Below, piece after piece: positions 43,844-52,280 of a stretch of DNA of 64,000 nt. This DNA comes from Paenibacillus xylanexedens (lineage in GTDB: Bacteria > Bacillota > Bacilli > Paenibacillales > Paenibacillaceae). The stretch's first letter is position 1, and each line of letters starts with the position of its first letter. The stretch covers positions 4,030,001 through 4,094,000 of the forward strand of contig NZ_CP018620.1 in assembly GCF_001908275.1 (NCBI RefSeq), given 5' to 3'. Made by a program: the position numbers and the translations under genes. The notes beneath the pieces were generated by a model. The model searched no databases, had not been told where the DNA came from, and saw only the letters and a program-made list of their open reading frames with translations.

Positions 43844-46669
43844 ATGATAGCTACAATAAATCTGGAAGGCATATGGAAACTCCAACTTGATGAACATAAG
43901 GTGGAACGTGGTCTGAATTTCTCAGATGTTATTACATTGCCAAATACTACATCTCATGCGGCCAAGGGCAAGAAAAACGAGAATGTGTTAATCGGTGCGC
44001 TGACGGATGAGTACTTATTTGAGGGTTATGCCTGGTTTTCACGAGAGATTGAAATTCCCGAACACTTGGCTGGAAAATGTTGCTTCTTGCATCTGGAACG
44101 AACACGAGTAACCAGAGTTTGGATCGATGGGGTGGAATGCGGAACACAAAACAGTCTGAACACACCTCACCGTTACGAGATTGAGGCAGGGCTAACCGCT
44201 GGGACTCATACAATTACCATTCGAGTGGACAATACCAATTATCCAACTAAAGGTGGTCACCTTACATCCGAAGACACACAGACGAATTGGAACGGCATCA
44301 CCGGGAAATTGGAACTTCAATTTTTCGAGCGTGTTTTCCTGGATAATGTTCAGGTCTATCCCGATCTTGCGACTCGATCTTTCGAGATCAAGGCAGCACT
44401 TGTTGGTGACCTGCAAGAAGTACGAATCGTGGTTTCAGCTGTTGCAGTCAGTGCAGATCCGGTGTATACGACCGAGGAACAGATTTTCGCCCCGGATTCG
44501 CAGGAAATCCAGCTGACGTACAAGATTGGTGAAGATGCGATGTTATGGAGTGATGATGAACCTAACCTGTACCAACTTCATATTCATCTGCAAGATCAGG
44601 ACGGCGAAGTGCTGGATTCCACCGAAGTATGGACGGGATTACGGGAATTCCGGGCTGCCGGAGACAAATTCACCATTAATGGTCGCAAAACGTTTCTTCG
44701 AGGCAAACATGACGGGCTGATCTTTCCGCTCGCCGGATACGCGCCAACAGATGTGGATGAATGGGTTCGTATTCTCGCTATCTCCAAGTCCTACGGTATC
44801 AATCACTACCGTTTCCATACCTGTTGTCCTCCGGAGGCTGCTTTTATTGCAGCGGATCTGCTCGGCATCTACATGGAGCCTGAGCTTCCGTTCTGGGGAA
44901 CCATTACGGATGAATCTTCGGATGGGCATAATCAAGCCGAGCAGGATTACTTGATTAGCGAAGGATTTGCGATGCTACGTGCTTTTGGTAATCATCCTTC
45001 GTTTGTCATGATGTCCATGGGGAATGAACTATGGGGAAGCAAGGACAGATTGAATTCGATCCTGAAGGCATACAAAGCATATGATCCTCGTCATCTATAC
45101 ACCGAAGGTTCGAATAACTTTCAGTTTGTGCCGGACATTCTGGAGGAAAGTGAATTCTTCTGCGGGGTACGGTTCTCCAAAGAGCGTCTGTTCAGAGGTT
45201 CGTATGCAATGTGTGATGCTCCGCTTGGACACGTGCAGACCGACTTGCCAAATACATTGAAAGATTACGATTCAAACATTGTACCTGAGCAAGGCAGCGA
45301 TGCTGACCCTTCTGGTCAGACTGGGGACAAAGAGATTCAGATTCAGTATGGGACAGGTTCCAAAACAGTGCAGGCCGAAGCTGGAAGTGACCAACTTGTC
45401 TCACACGTACCAATTATTTCGCATGAAATTGGACAGTACGCCACGTTTCCTAATTTCGAGGAGATCAACAAGTATACGGGTTCTCTCAAAGCCAAGAATT
45501 TCGAAGTGTTTCGAGAGCGTCTGAATGCCAAAGGACTGGGACATCTGGCGGAAGCATACTTCAGAGCCTCTGGTAAACTCGCGGTCGCATGTTACAAGGA
45601 AGAACTGGAAGCTGCTTTTCGTTCGCAGCAACTAGCCGGTTTCCAGCTGCTGGATCTTCAGGATTTCAGTGGTCAGGGAACAGCGCTTGTGGGTGTACTG
45701 GACGCATTCATGGATTCCAAAGGCATGATTACACCTGAGGAGTGGAGAACGTTTTGTTCCGACGCTGTGTTGTTGGCGAGATTCCCCAAATATAATTATC
45801 AAGCGGGTGAATTGTTCGAAGCACGCATTGAACTAAATTACTTCCGGAGACAAGCATTGGATGGACTTCAATTGAAGTGGGAAATTCAAAGCGAGCAGAT
45901 CGAAGGAAGCGTCCTATCGGAAGGGAAAGCAGACCTGCCAGCGACCCATGGAGAACATTATGTGAATATCGCGGATCTCAGCATTCGCATTCCTGAAGTC
46001 TCCAATATGACCAAAGTGGAGCTTAGACTGTCCATTCCAGGCACGGATATCCATAAGTCTTACGACCTGTGGATCTATCCGAGTCAACTGGACGTGGAAT
46101 TGACCGGATTAAATCTCTTTACCGAACTCTCCGAAGCGGCGCTGGTGTTGCTAGAGCAGGGAGAGGATATTATGCTTTTCCCAAATCCCGACCAGATTCA
46201 ACATGCGATTAAAGGTTTCTATAGCACCGATTTCTGGTCTTACCCTATGTTTCGATCCATCTCGGAGAATATGAAAAGAGAAGTTCCTGTGAGCACAATG
46301 GGCTTGTTAATTCAACAGGATCATCCGGCCTTCGAACATTTTGTCACAGAGGAGCACTCAACTTATCCGTGGTGGAGCATCGTGTCCGAGTCGTCATCGA
46401 TCATCTTGGATGAGTTGGATAAAGACTTGAATCCGATCGTGCAGACCATTGACAATTTTGAGCGAAACCACAAGCTCGGCCTGTTGATGGAGTGTCGGGT
46501 CGGGAAGGGGAGAGTGCTGATGGGAGCTCTGAATCTGGAGCGTCTGATGACTACATTGGAGGGCAAACAGTTGTTATACAGCTTCCAGCGTTATGTACAG
46601 AGTTCCGCTTACCAGCCAGTTGCATGTCTGGAAGTAGAGGAACTTCGCAAGTTGTTAACTAAAATATAG
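43844..46669 (+). CDS. glycoside hydrolase family 2 protein
   Basis: 941 residues from ATG 43844 (AGGGG upstream). The N-terminal beta domain is the sugar-binding jelly roll (GYAWFSREIEIPEHLAGK, WIDGVECGTQNSLNTPHRYEI). It is followed by an immunoglobulin-like domain and a TIM barrel (NGRKTFLRGKHDG; HYRFHTCCPP). The general acid is the Glu in MSMGNELWG; the likely nucleophile is the Glu in ISHEIGQY. GH2 includes beta-galactosidases, glucuronidases and mannosidases, and the specificity is not clear. No signal peptide, so it is cytoplasmic and acts on imported sugar. Two LacI/CcpA-like sites upstream indicate sugar-dependent control. Confidence 0.88.
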   Translation: MIATINLEGIWKLQLDEHKVERGLNFSDVITLPNTTSHAAKGKKNENVLIGALTDEYLFEGYAWFSREIEIPEHLAGKCCFLHLERTRVTRVWIDGVECGTQNSLNTPHRYEIEAGLTAGTHTITIRVDNTNYPTKGGHLTSEDTQTNWNGITGKLELQFFERVFLDNVQVYPDLATRSFEIKAALVGDLQEVRIVVSAVAVSADPVYTTEEQIFAPDSQEIQLTYKIGEDAMLWSDDEPNLYQLHIHLQDQDGEVLDSTEVWTGLREFRAAGDKFTINGRKTFLRGKHDGLIFPLAGYAPTDVDEWVRILAISKSYGINHYRFHTCCPPEAAFIAADLLGIYMEPELPFWGTITDESSDGHNQAEQDYLISEGFAMLRAFGNHPSFVMMSMGNELWGSKDRLNSILKAYKAYDPRHLYTEGSNNFQFVPDILEESEFFCGVRFSKERLFRGSYAMCDAPLGHVQTDLPNTLKDYDSNIVPEQGSDADPSGQTGDKEIQIQYGTGSKTVQAEAGSDQLVSHVPIISHEIGQYATFPNFEEINKYTGSLKAKNFEVFRERLNAKGLGHLAEAYFRASGKLAVACYKEELEAAFRSQQLAGFQLLDLQDFSGQGTALVGVLDAFMDSKGMITPEEWRTFCSDAVLLARFPKYNYQAGELFEARIELNYFRRQALDGLQLKWEIQSEQIEGSVLSEGKADLPATHGEHYVNIADLSIRIPEVSNMTKVELRLSIPGTDIHKSYDLWIYPSQLDVELTGLNLFTELSEAALVLLEQGEDIMLFPNPDQIQHAIKGFYSTDFWSYPMFRSISENMKREVPVSTMGLLIQQDHPAFEHFVTEEHSTYPWWSIVSESSSIILDELDKDLNPIVQTIDNFERNHKLGLLMECRVGKGRVLMGALNLERLMTTLEGKQLLYSFQRYVQSSAYQPVACLEVEELRKLLTKI

Positions 46670-46768
46670 GGAGAAGAAGTGTCAGGTTTCCCTTAATTAT
46701 GCCAATGAGCCCCTTCCGCGAATGGAAGGGGCTATAAGACACGCAGATTGAATCGGTTCATTTTCCCA

Positions 46769-48142
46769 TTAAGCGTTAAATGAACCTGCACTTTTTAGGA
46801 TTACATTCCAATCTTCTTCTTCAAAAAGTATGTTGTCTTTATCCTCTGTTACTCCGATCCGGACCTCAAGGATCACCATCCTGGTTTCAGCCAGAATAGA
46901 AAAGAGACTCTCCTTGGTAATCGCAAACTGATTGCCCATACTCACTTGCATGACCTTTCCGTTAACAAGCACTTGCCCACTGCCTGCAAGCATGGTCCAT
47001 GCTCTACACCCAGTTCTATGCCAGTTCAACCCGATATGTTTGCCCGGTAGAACCGTTATGTTTAATGTGGTTACTGTTCTATTCTCATCTTCTAACGTAC
47101 TTTCAATGACACGATAATTGCCCCAGGTTGCTTCACCATACATCGGTTTTAATGGCAAGTTACCCAATTGCGCTTTAATTTCATTTGAATTATTTTTGTT
47201 GGCAATGAGAATGCCATCCGGACTTGCGGCAGCGATAATACCTGGCACGCCAATGACTTGGATGGGGTAGGGAAGCTCGTTAATAATATAGGAATCGGAG
47301 GAAGAACCCGAGATTTCACCGTGTCCGATTACATGGGTATCTAACTGTGCGCACAGCGTATCCCAGCTTCCGATATCCTGCCATACTCCCTTATAAGGCA
47401 GGACTACGGCCCGCTGCGCCTTTTCTGCAACATGCTTGTCAAAACTTCGTTCAGGCAACGCTTCATACAGGGACAACAATTGATCATAATGAACCGGAAG
47501 CCCCATTTTTTTAATATGGGATATCATAAACGCGACGGTGAACGCGTACACACCACAGTTCCATAGTGCCCCACGTTGTAGCAGAGTTTCAGCAATGGTG
47601 GCTTCTGGTTTTTCTATAAATTGTGTTATGGGCGCATAAGCATTACGTTCTTCCCCACCCGGCAGGATGTATCCATACTGTTCTGAAGCATGTGTAGGCC
47701 TTGTCCCAATTAAAGCGATATCGGCTTGAGAATGTTTCAATATGTCCGGCAGTAATTGGAAGTTGCTGAAAAAATCTTCACCTGCGAACACATCAGCTGG
47801 CGCGATACAGATCACATCGTCATCTTTGGCCATTCGGAAGGATTGCAGATATAACGTCGCTAAGGCCGCCGCAGTAAAAGTGCCTCGTTTATAAGGTTCC
47901 CCGATGACTGGTATTTTGCCTCGAGTATGTCGTGCCGTAATATTAGCTTGGTCCTGATGTGAAATAATGAGCGTTGAATCCGTTAGGGATGAACTGTCAA
48001 GCTGGCGGCATACTCTGCTGATCATGGATTCCCTACCTCCAGCGGGTGATGGAAGTATATCTATGAACAGCTTGGAGCGAAGCTCATTGGATAACGGCCA
48101 GAGCCTTTTGCCAGAGCCGCCGCACAGCAGTACGATATGCAT
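46769..48142 (-). CDS. mannose-1-phosphate guanylyltransferase-like sugar nucleotidyltransferase
   Basis: 457 residues. The nucleotide-binding signature is LLCGGSGKRLWPLSNELRSKLF, followed by IAPADVF and FIEKPEATIAETLL. The C-terminal third is a cupin domain (LPGKHIGLNWHRTGCRAWTMLAGSG), as in the ManC/AlgA type-II mannose-1-phosphate guanylyltransferase/isomerase. It would make GDP-mannose or a related activated sugar. AAGGAGG lies seven bases upstream. It follows a glycosyltransferase-like gene by 17 bases in the same operon, so the sugar probably goes into a surface glycan. Confidence 0.85.
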   Translation of the reverse strand: MHIVLLCGGSGKRLWPLSNELRSKLFIDILPSPAGGRESMISRVCRQLDSSSLTDSTLIISHQDQANITARHTRGKIPVIGEPYKRGTFTAAALATLYLQSFRMAKDDDVICIAPADVFAGEDFFSNFQLLPDILKHSQADIALIGTRPTHASEQYGYILPGGEERNAYAPITQFIEKPEATIAETLLQRGALWNCGVYAFTVAFMISHIKKMGLPVHYDQLLSLYEALPERSFDKHVAEKAQRAVVLPYKGVWQDIGSWDTLCAQLDTHVIGHGEISGSSSDSYIINELPYPIQVIGVPGIIAAASPDGILIANKNNSNEIKAQLGNLPLKPMYGEATWGNYRVIESTLEDENRTVTTLNITVLPGKHIGLNWHRTGCRAWTMLAGSGQVLVNGKVMQVSMGNQFAITKESLFSILAETRMVILEVRIGVTEDKDNILFEEEDWNVILKSAGSFNA

Positions 48143-48159
48143 GGGCTTCCTCCTTAAGC

Positions 48160-48969
48160 TCAGGGAGCTTTACTATAGATTTTCCGTTTATGAAAGGAAA
48201 GAGAACGATATTTAAGAGCCAGATTGCGGATTTGTTGCTCTTTTAACGAAGAAGCGTTCACATTCAGACTTTTATTCTTGGAACTTCTAAGGATCATGCT
48301 GCCTGGGTTTTTCGTATACATAAAATTGGCATACGTTTCATACTCGGAGAAACCAAACTGTTTCTTCTTATTGATATTAGATATGATCGCTTTGTACCAT
48401 GGCAGCTTATGAACCGCTTCAATTTTCTGTTTTAAGGCAGCGAGTTTCGATTTGTCGAACAGCATATAATGGGTGACAAAAGAGCGGGGACGCGGAGCTT
48501 TCATGCCTAACAACTTGCGGTAGGTATTGAAATATTCCGGCTGGCTCCAGTCACGGCAGTAAAAGACTGTTTTGCCTTCTACAAGAAATGAATGAGGTTT
48601 AATCAGTACGGTATCTGCATCCATGACTAGAAAGTACTTTGCCTTCACAATGGAATCTCCGTTCATTTTGAGCAACTGCTGATATAACCAGCCTGACCGA
48701 TTCCATCGGGAGGACTGGTAGTGTATGTCGTTTTTGGTTATAGGCAGGACGGATCGCTCATTAACAAAAATGCAGTTTTTAAGGGAACAGAGTTTTCTGA
48801 TTTTGGTGCTGACCGGAGAAACAATATATATGCTTCCAATGGGATGTTTTACATAACGGCGAATGTTATCGATGACGAGGGGAAGGGTAGCCAAATCTTT
48901 CTCGATCGCTGGTATAAGAACATCAATCTTAGGCGCATTATTCAACCGGATTCCAGGCTGGACGGACAT
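48160..48969 (-). CDS. glycosyltransferase-like protein (DUF6492-like)
   Basis: 269 residues from ATG 48969, placed by AAGGAG eight bases upstream; an in-frame start 87 bases earlier lacks a site. It looks like a GT-A fold: KIDVLIPAIEKDLATLPLVIDNIRRYV at the N-terminus, and a DxD-type motif in YFLVMDADTVLIKP. RPRSFVTHYMLFDK and GFSEYETYANFMY match the DUF6492 group. Probably adds a sugar to a surface or spore polymer. Operon with the nucleotidyltransferase, divergent from an ATP-grasp gene. Confidence 0.75.
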   Translation of the reverse strand: MSVQPGIRLNNAPKIDVLIPAIEKDLATLPLVIDNIRRYVKHPIGSIYIVSPVSTKIRKLCSLKNCIFVNERSVLPITKNDIHYQSSRWNRSGWLYQQLLKMNGDSIVKAKYFLVMDADTVLIKPHSFLVEGKTVFYCRDWSQPEYFNTYRKLLGMKAPRPRSFVTHYMLFDKSKLAALKQKIEAVHKLPWYKAIISNINKKKQFGFSEYETYANFMYTKNPGSMILRSSKNKSLNVNASSLKEQQIRNLALKYRSLSFHKRKIYSKAP

Positions 48970-49171
48970 CTTCTCAACTCCTTGCACAAATCGTGATGAC
49001 TCATTATATGGTATGTGTGCAAAAGTGTTTTGGTCAGGGCATGTGCAAATATACATTTTTACGAATAGGGGCTTTTGTTGAGGGTTCCTTTATCGGTATT
49101 ACATATAATGCTTGCAGGATCTTGATCAAACAGCAGGCTTTGATGCGGTTGCTGAAGGGAGAGTTTACGAC

Positions 49172-49936
49172 ATGGGAGTTGATAAGTTGCAGCCGTTAAG
49201 AAGCAAGTGGTTAAAAACAAAATTGATCATTAATAATGAATTAATTAAACCGTTTATCCCCGACACACAGAAATATAACAAGACGAATCTGAAATCCATG
49301 ATCAGCAAATATGGAATGGTCTATGTCAAACCCGAGAGAGGTACTTTCGGGATGGGTGTTATTAAGGCCGAGATGGAAAGTCATCAACATTTTGTCTATC
49401 AGATCGAGCAAAAACGTCTGACGTTTGACAGTTTTGAATCGTTTTATAACAGTCTGACTCGTCTGGTGAATAAAAGAAGTTATCTGATTCAGAGAGGAAT
49501 CCATCTGCTTAAGCACAATAACAGACGTTTTGACATCCGTGTCATGATACAGCTAAGCCCGACCAAACATTGGGAAGCTACCGGAATCATCGGGCGACTG
49601 GGTCATCCAAAGAAAATCGTAACCAATTATCATAGTGGTGGTACACCGATGGATATTCACAAGCTGCTAAAATCACATGCATCCACCAAACGCAGAAACG
49701 AACTGATTCAAGAGATGAATGAGCTTAGCCTGCGCATAGCTCGTCATATGAAAAAAAAGTACCCGCATCTTAAGCAAATTGGTGTGGATATCGGCCTTGA
49801 CCACAGTCTGAAACCCTGGATTATTGAAGTAAATGTCAAACCTGACCCATATATATTCAATCAATTAAAGGACAAGACGATGTATCGCAAGGTAATACGA
49901 TATTACCGCCATGCTTTCCCCAAAAAAACAAAATAA
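49172..49936 (+). CDS. YheC/YheD-like ATP-grasp protein
   Basis: 254 residues from ATG 49172 (AAGGGAGAG upstream); an earlier in-frame start at 49112 has no site. ATP-grasp features: YVKPERGTFGMGVI, YLIQRGIHLL, FDIRVMIQLS, and the metal-binding end GVDIGLDHSLKPWIIEVNVKPDP. It matches the YheC/YheD family, which in Bacillus is linked to the spore coat. The enzyme probably joins an amino or carboxyl group to a substrate using ATP; the substrate is unknown. Divergent from the sugar-nucleotide/glycosyltransferase operon; ended at 49983. Confidence 0.88.
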   Translation: MGVDKLQPLRSKWLKTKLIINNELIKPFIPDTQKYNKTNLKSMISKYGMVYVKPERGTFGMGVIKAEMESHQHFVYQIEQKRLTFDSFESFYNSLTRLVNKRSYLIQRGIHLLKHNNRRFDIRVMIQLSPTKHWEATGIIGRLGHPKKIVTNYHSGGTPMDIHKLLKSHASTKRRNELIQEMNELSLRIARHMKKKYPHLKQIGVDIGLDHSLKPWIIEVNVKPDPYIFNQLKDKTMYRKVIRYYRHAFPKKTK

Positions 49937-49982
49937 CAGACTGGACTTTTCATAGAATGCTGGAGAAGGTTACAAGCTCAAG

Positions 49983-50007
49983 AGTCGCCAATGTGGCGAC
50001 TTTTTTT
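49983..50007 (+). terminator. terminator after the ATP-grasp gene
   Basis: Perfect stem AGTCGCCA / TGGCGACT with a three-base loop and seven T. Member of the shared set. Confidence 0.92.
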
Positions 50008-50132
50008 GTTGATCTGCGTTTTAGGGTCGGAATAATGCATTTCATCCCAATTCGACTCCGAAACCTATGCTAAAATAGTATATTCGAGAGTGAAATTCAG
50101 AGTCGATGTCGATGAAAGGTGGATGTTCCCCC

Positions 50133-50873
50133 ATGTTCAATATTGCAATCTGTGATGATGAGGAGCAGCAACGAGAACGTGTGAAATCCATGCTGGTCTC
50201 CTTATCTCTAAAAACCAATTTTGATTTTCAAATTAGCCTATTCACATCTGGTGAACAACTGCTCTCACACTACAGAGAGGTTGGGGATACATTCAATATT
50301 CTCATCTTGGATGTGGAGATGGGCGGAATGAACGGGATTCAGACCGCTAAAGAGATCAGGAACATGAAGTTTCTGGATGTACAGATTATGTTTCTGACCA
50401 GTTACCCGGAATATATGGTGGAGAGCTTTGATGTCATCACCTTTCAATATCTGATCAAGCCAATCCAGCCACAAGTTTTCGAGGAAAAGATGATTAAGCT
50501 GTGTCAATATTTTCAGGCATTGGACAAAAAGTATGTACTAATCAAGTCAGACTATGATGAACTGCTGCTGAAATATGATGATATTCTCTGGATTGAGGTC
50601 GTCAAAAGTTTAACGATCAAGAACAAGTTGAATTTTGTGACACAGGAAAATGTACATGAAACCAAAGGCATTTTATCCAGCTACGCTAGTGGTTTGAAAG
50701 ACCATGGTTTCTTGCAGATCCATCGCTCGATTATCATCAATCTGATGCATGTTCAGAAGTTTTCCGGTACCCAAGTCATTATGTTGAATGGAACGGAACT
50801 GCCCATAGGTCGATCCAAGGTCAAAGAAATCAAGGATGCCTACACCAAATATATGATCATGAGGATTCAATGA
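50133..50873 (+). CDS. LytTR-family response regulator (AgrA-like)
   Basis: 246 residues from ATG 50133 (GGTGG ten bases upstream); ATGs at 50106 and 50112 are in frame but less well placed. Receiver domain with the acidic pocket CDDEE and phospho-acceptor Asp60 in ILILDVEMGG, and a Lys in QYLIKPIQP. The C-terminal LytTR DNA-binding domain spans about 140-246 (YDDILWIEVVKSLTI, FLQIHRSIIINL, GTELPIGRSKVKEI). It forms a two-component system with the kinase one base downstream. The serine hydrolase beyond the next terminator is a possible target. Confidence 0.92.
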   Translation: MFNIAICDDEEQQRERVKSMLVSLSLKTNFDFQISLFTSGEQLLSHYREVGDTFNILILDVEMGGMNGIQTAKEIRNMKFLDVQIMFLTSYPEYMVESFDVITFQYLIKPIQPQVFEEKMIKLCQYFQALDKKYVLIKSDYDELLLKYDDILWIEVVKSLTIKNKLNFVTQENVHETKGILSSYASGLKDHGFLQIHRSIIINLMHVQKFSGTQVIMLNGTELPIGRSKVKEIKDAYTKYMIMRIQ

Positions 50874-50874
50874 T

Positions 50875-52173
50875 ATGGATACCTATATGATCTTTTCCAT
50901 CATCTTTGTGACGTTACTTATGGCATTTCAAGCGAATTTTTATTTTGATTCTGTGTTGGGCAAGTCCAGACGAAAGCCGCGCAGAGCGATCTATTTCATC
51001 GTTTTTATCCTGCTTTGTTATTTTTATTTGGTTTCTTCCTTCTCGGACATCGTTTCTACTGCTGTTGCTCTGCTGTTAATCTTCAGTCTGGCACAGTCCT
51101 ATGAAGTGGAGTTCAAAATCAAGCTTGTTTTTACCATCCTGTATGCGGTTCTAATTACTATGGCAAATACGATAGCTGTATATATTCTCGGAGTTTTGGA
51201 ATCCACAGATTTCATTTCATGGGAACAGTTCAATGGAGAAGACCACTGGATTCTTTCCAAGGTGATGCTGGTTGGTTGCAGTATCATGTTTATTGTTATT
51301 CAAATTGTACGTTTAGTGGCTAAACGCAGAAGTTTTGCCGTGCATTATCGTTATTATTTGCTGTTTCTTATCGTACCCATTATTACGATCTATCAGATCA
51401 ATGTGGCCTCCATATATAGTGAAAAAAACATATTCTACGTCTTTTCTGTACTAGGCTCGCTATTTCTCAACGTGTTCATTGTATATGTATTCGATAACAT
51501 GGTGGAAAAGGTACAGCTTGCGCATGAAAATACCCAGTTACAGCGTCAGATGGACTACCAGGATGCCAACTATGAGAAAACCGTTCACAGTTTCAAAAAC
51601 ATTAAATCCATCATCCATGATATCAATCAGCAGTTTCTGTATATTGATGAATGTATCCAACGTAACGAACTGGCAGCGGCAGGTGACCATATTAAGTCTA
51701 CATTAAATACCATTGAAGGTGCGTATCAGCGGGTGAACTCTGGCAATCTGGTCATTGATGCACTCGTTACAAATACCTTGGCTATGGGGCAGGCAAACGG
51801 GATCAAAATCGACACCAAAATCCAGCTCCACTCGCAGCATATCCAGATCGATCGGTACGATCTGTGTGTGGTGCTGGGTAACATGCTCGATAACGCAATT
51901 GAGGCCTCCAAGAAAGTTAGACAGGCCGAGGATCGATACATCCTGATTGCCATTCACTCCACATCATCTACACTGGTCATCCAAATTATGAATCATGTGG
52001 AGCAACCGATCGTTGACTTGAAAAGTGACAAGCCCAATCCGGAGTACCATGGGATCGGTCTAACCAATATATCGCGAATGTGCGAGAAATATGGTGGACA
52101 TATGAGTATTGAGCATCAGCATCGGAAATTTAACAACATGGTCGTGCTTCCGTTCCACACCGACAACCCCTGA
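50875..52173 (+). CDS. GHKL sensor histidine kinase (AgrC-like)
   Basis: 432 residues. About six transmembrane helices in residues 1-215 form the sensor. A coiled linker (ENTQLQRQMDYQDANYEKTVHSFKNIKS, probable phospho-His in VHSFKNIKSIIHD) leads to an ATPase domain of the GHKL type with N box LGNMLDNAIEAS and G box GIGLTNISRMCEKYGG. Relatives sense peptides or cell-envelope signals. No AgrB or AgrD gene is present in the window. The start follows the regulator stop by one base; the stop codon lies inside the terminator. Confidence 0.92.
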   Translation: MDTYMIFSIIFVTLLMAFQANFYFDSVLGKSRRKPRRAIYFIVFILLCYFYLVSSFSDIVSTAVALLLIFSLAQSYEVEFKIKLVFTILYAVLITMANTIAVYILGVLESTDFISWEQFNGEDHWILSKVMLVGCSIMFIVIQIVRLVAKRRSFAVHYRYYLLFLIVPIITIYQINVASIYSEKNIFYVFSVLGSLFLNVFIVYVFDNMVEKVQLAHENTQLQRQMDYQDANYEKTVHSFKNIKSIIHDINQQFLYIDECIQRNELAAAGDHIKSTLNTIEGAYQRVNSGNLVIDALVTNTLAMGQANGIKIDTKIQLHSQHIQIDRYDLCVVLGNMLDNAIEASKKVRQAEDRYILIAIHSTSSTLVIQIMNHVEQPIVDLKSDKPNPEYHGIGLTNISRMCEKYGGHMSIEHQHRKFNNMVVLPFHTDNP

Positions 52174-52199
52174 ACATGCCGTTCAGGGGTTGTTTTTTT
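52163..52199 (+). terminator. terminator at the end of the two-component operon
   Basis: A 13-pair perfect stem, ACAACCCCTGAAC / GTTCAGGGGTTGT, loop ATGCC, with seven T. The kinase stop codon is inside the 5' arm. Confidence 0.93.
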
Positions 52200-52280
52200 C
52201 CATTCAGGGTCCGTTTGCGTTTGATCAGTCTCTTCCCGGATATGATGAATTCATTCATAAGAACATTTGAGGGAGGACAT

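Noticed and set aside
46708..46733. Hairpin AGCCCCTTCC / GGAAGGGGCT between the convergent GH2 and ManC-like genes
   Set aside because: The stem is strong but no U-tract follows on either strand, so I did not list it as a terminator.
50133..52173. Possible agr-type quorum-sensing locus
   Set aside because: Only AgrA- and AgrC-like genes are present; no AgrB-like protease or small AgrD-like peptide gene was found nearby.
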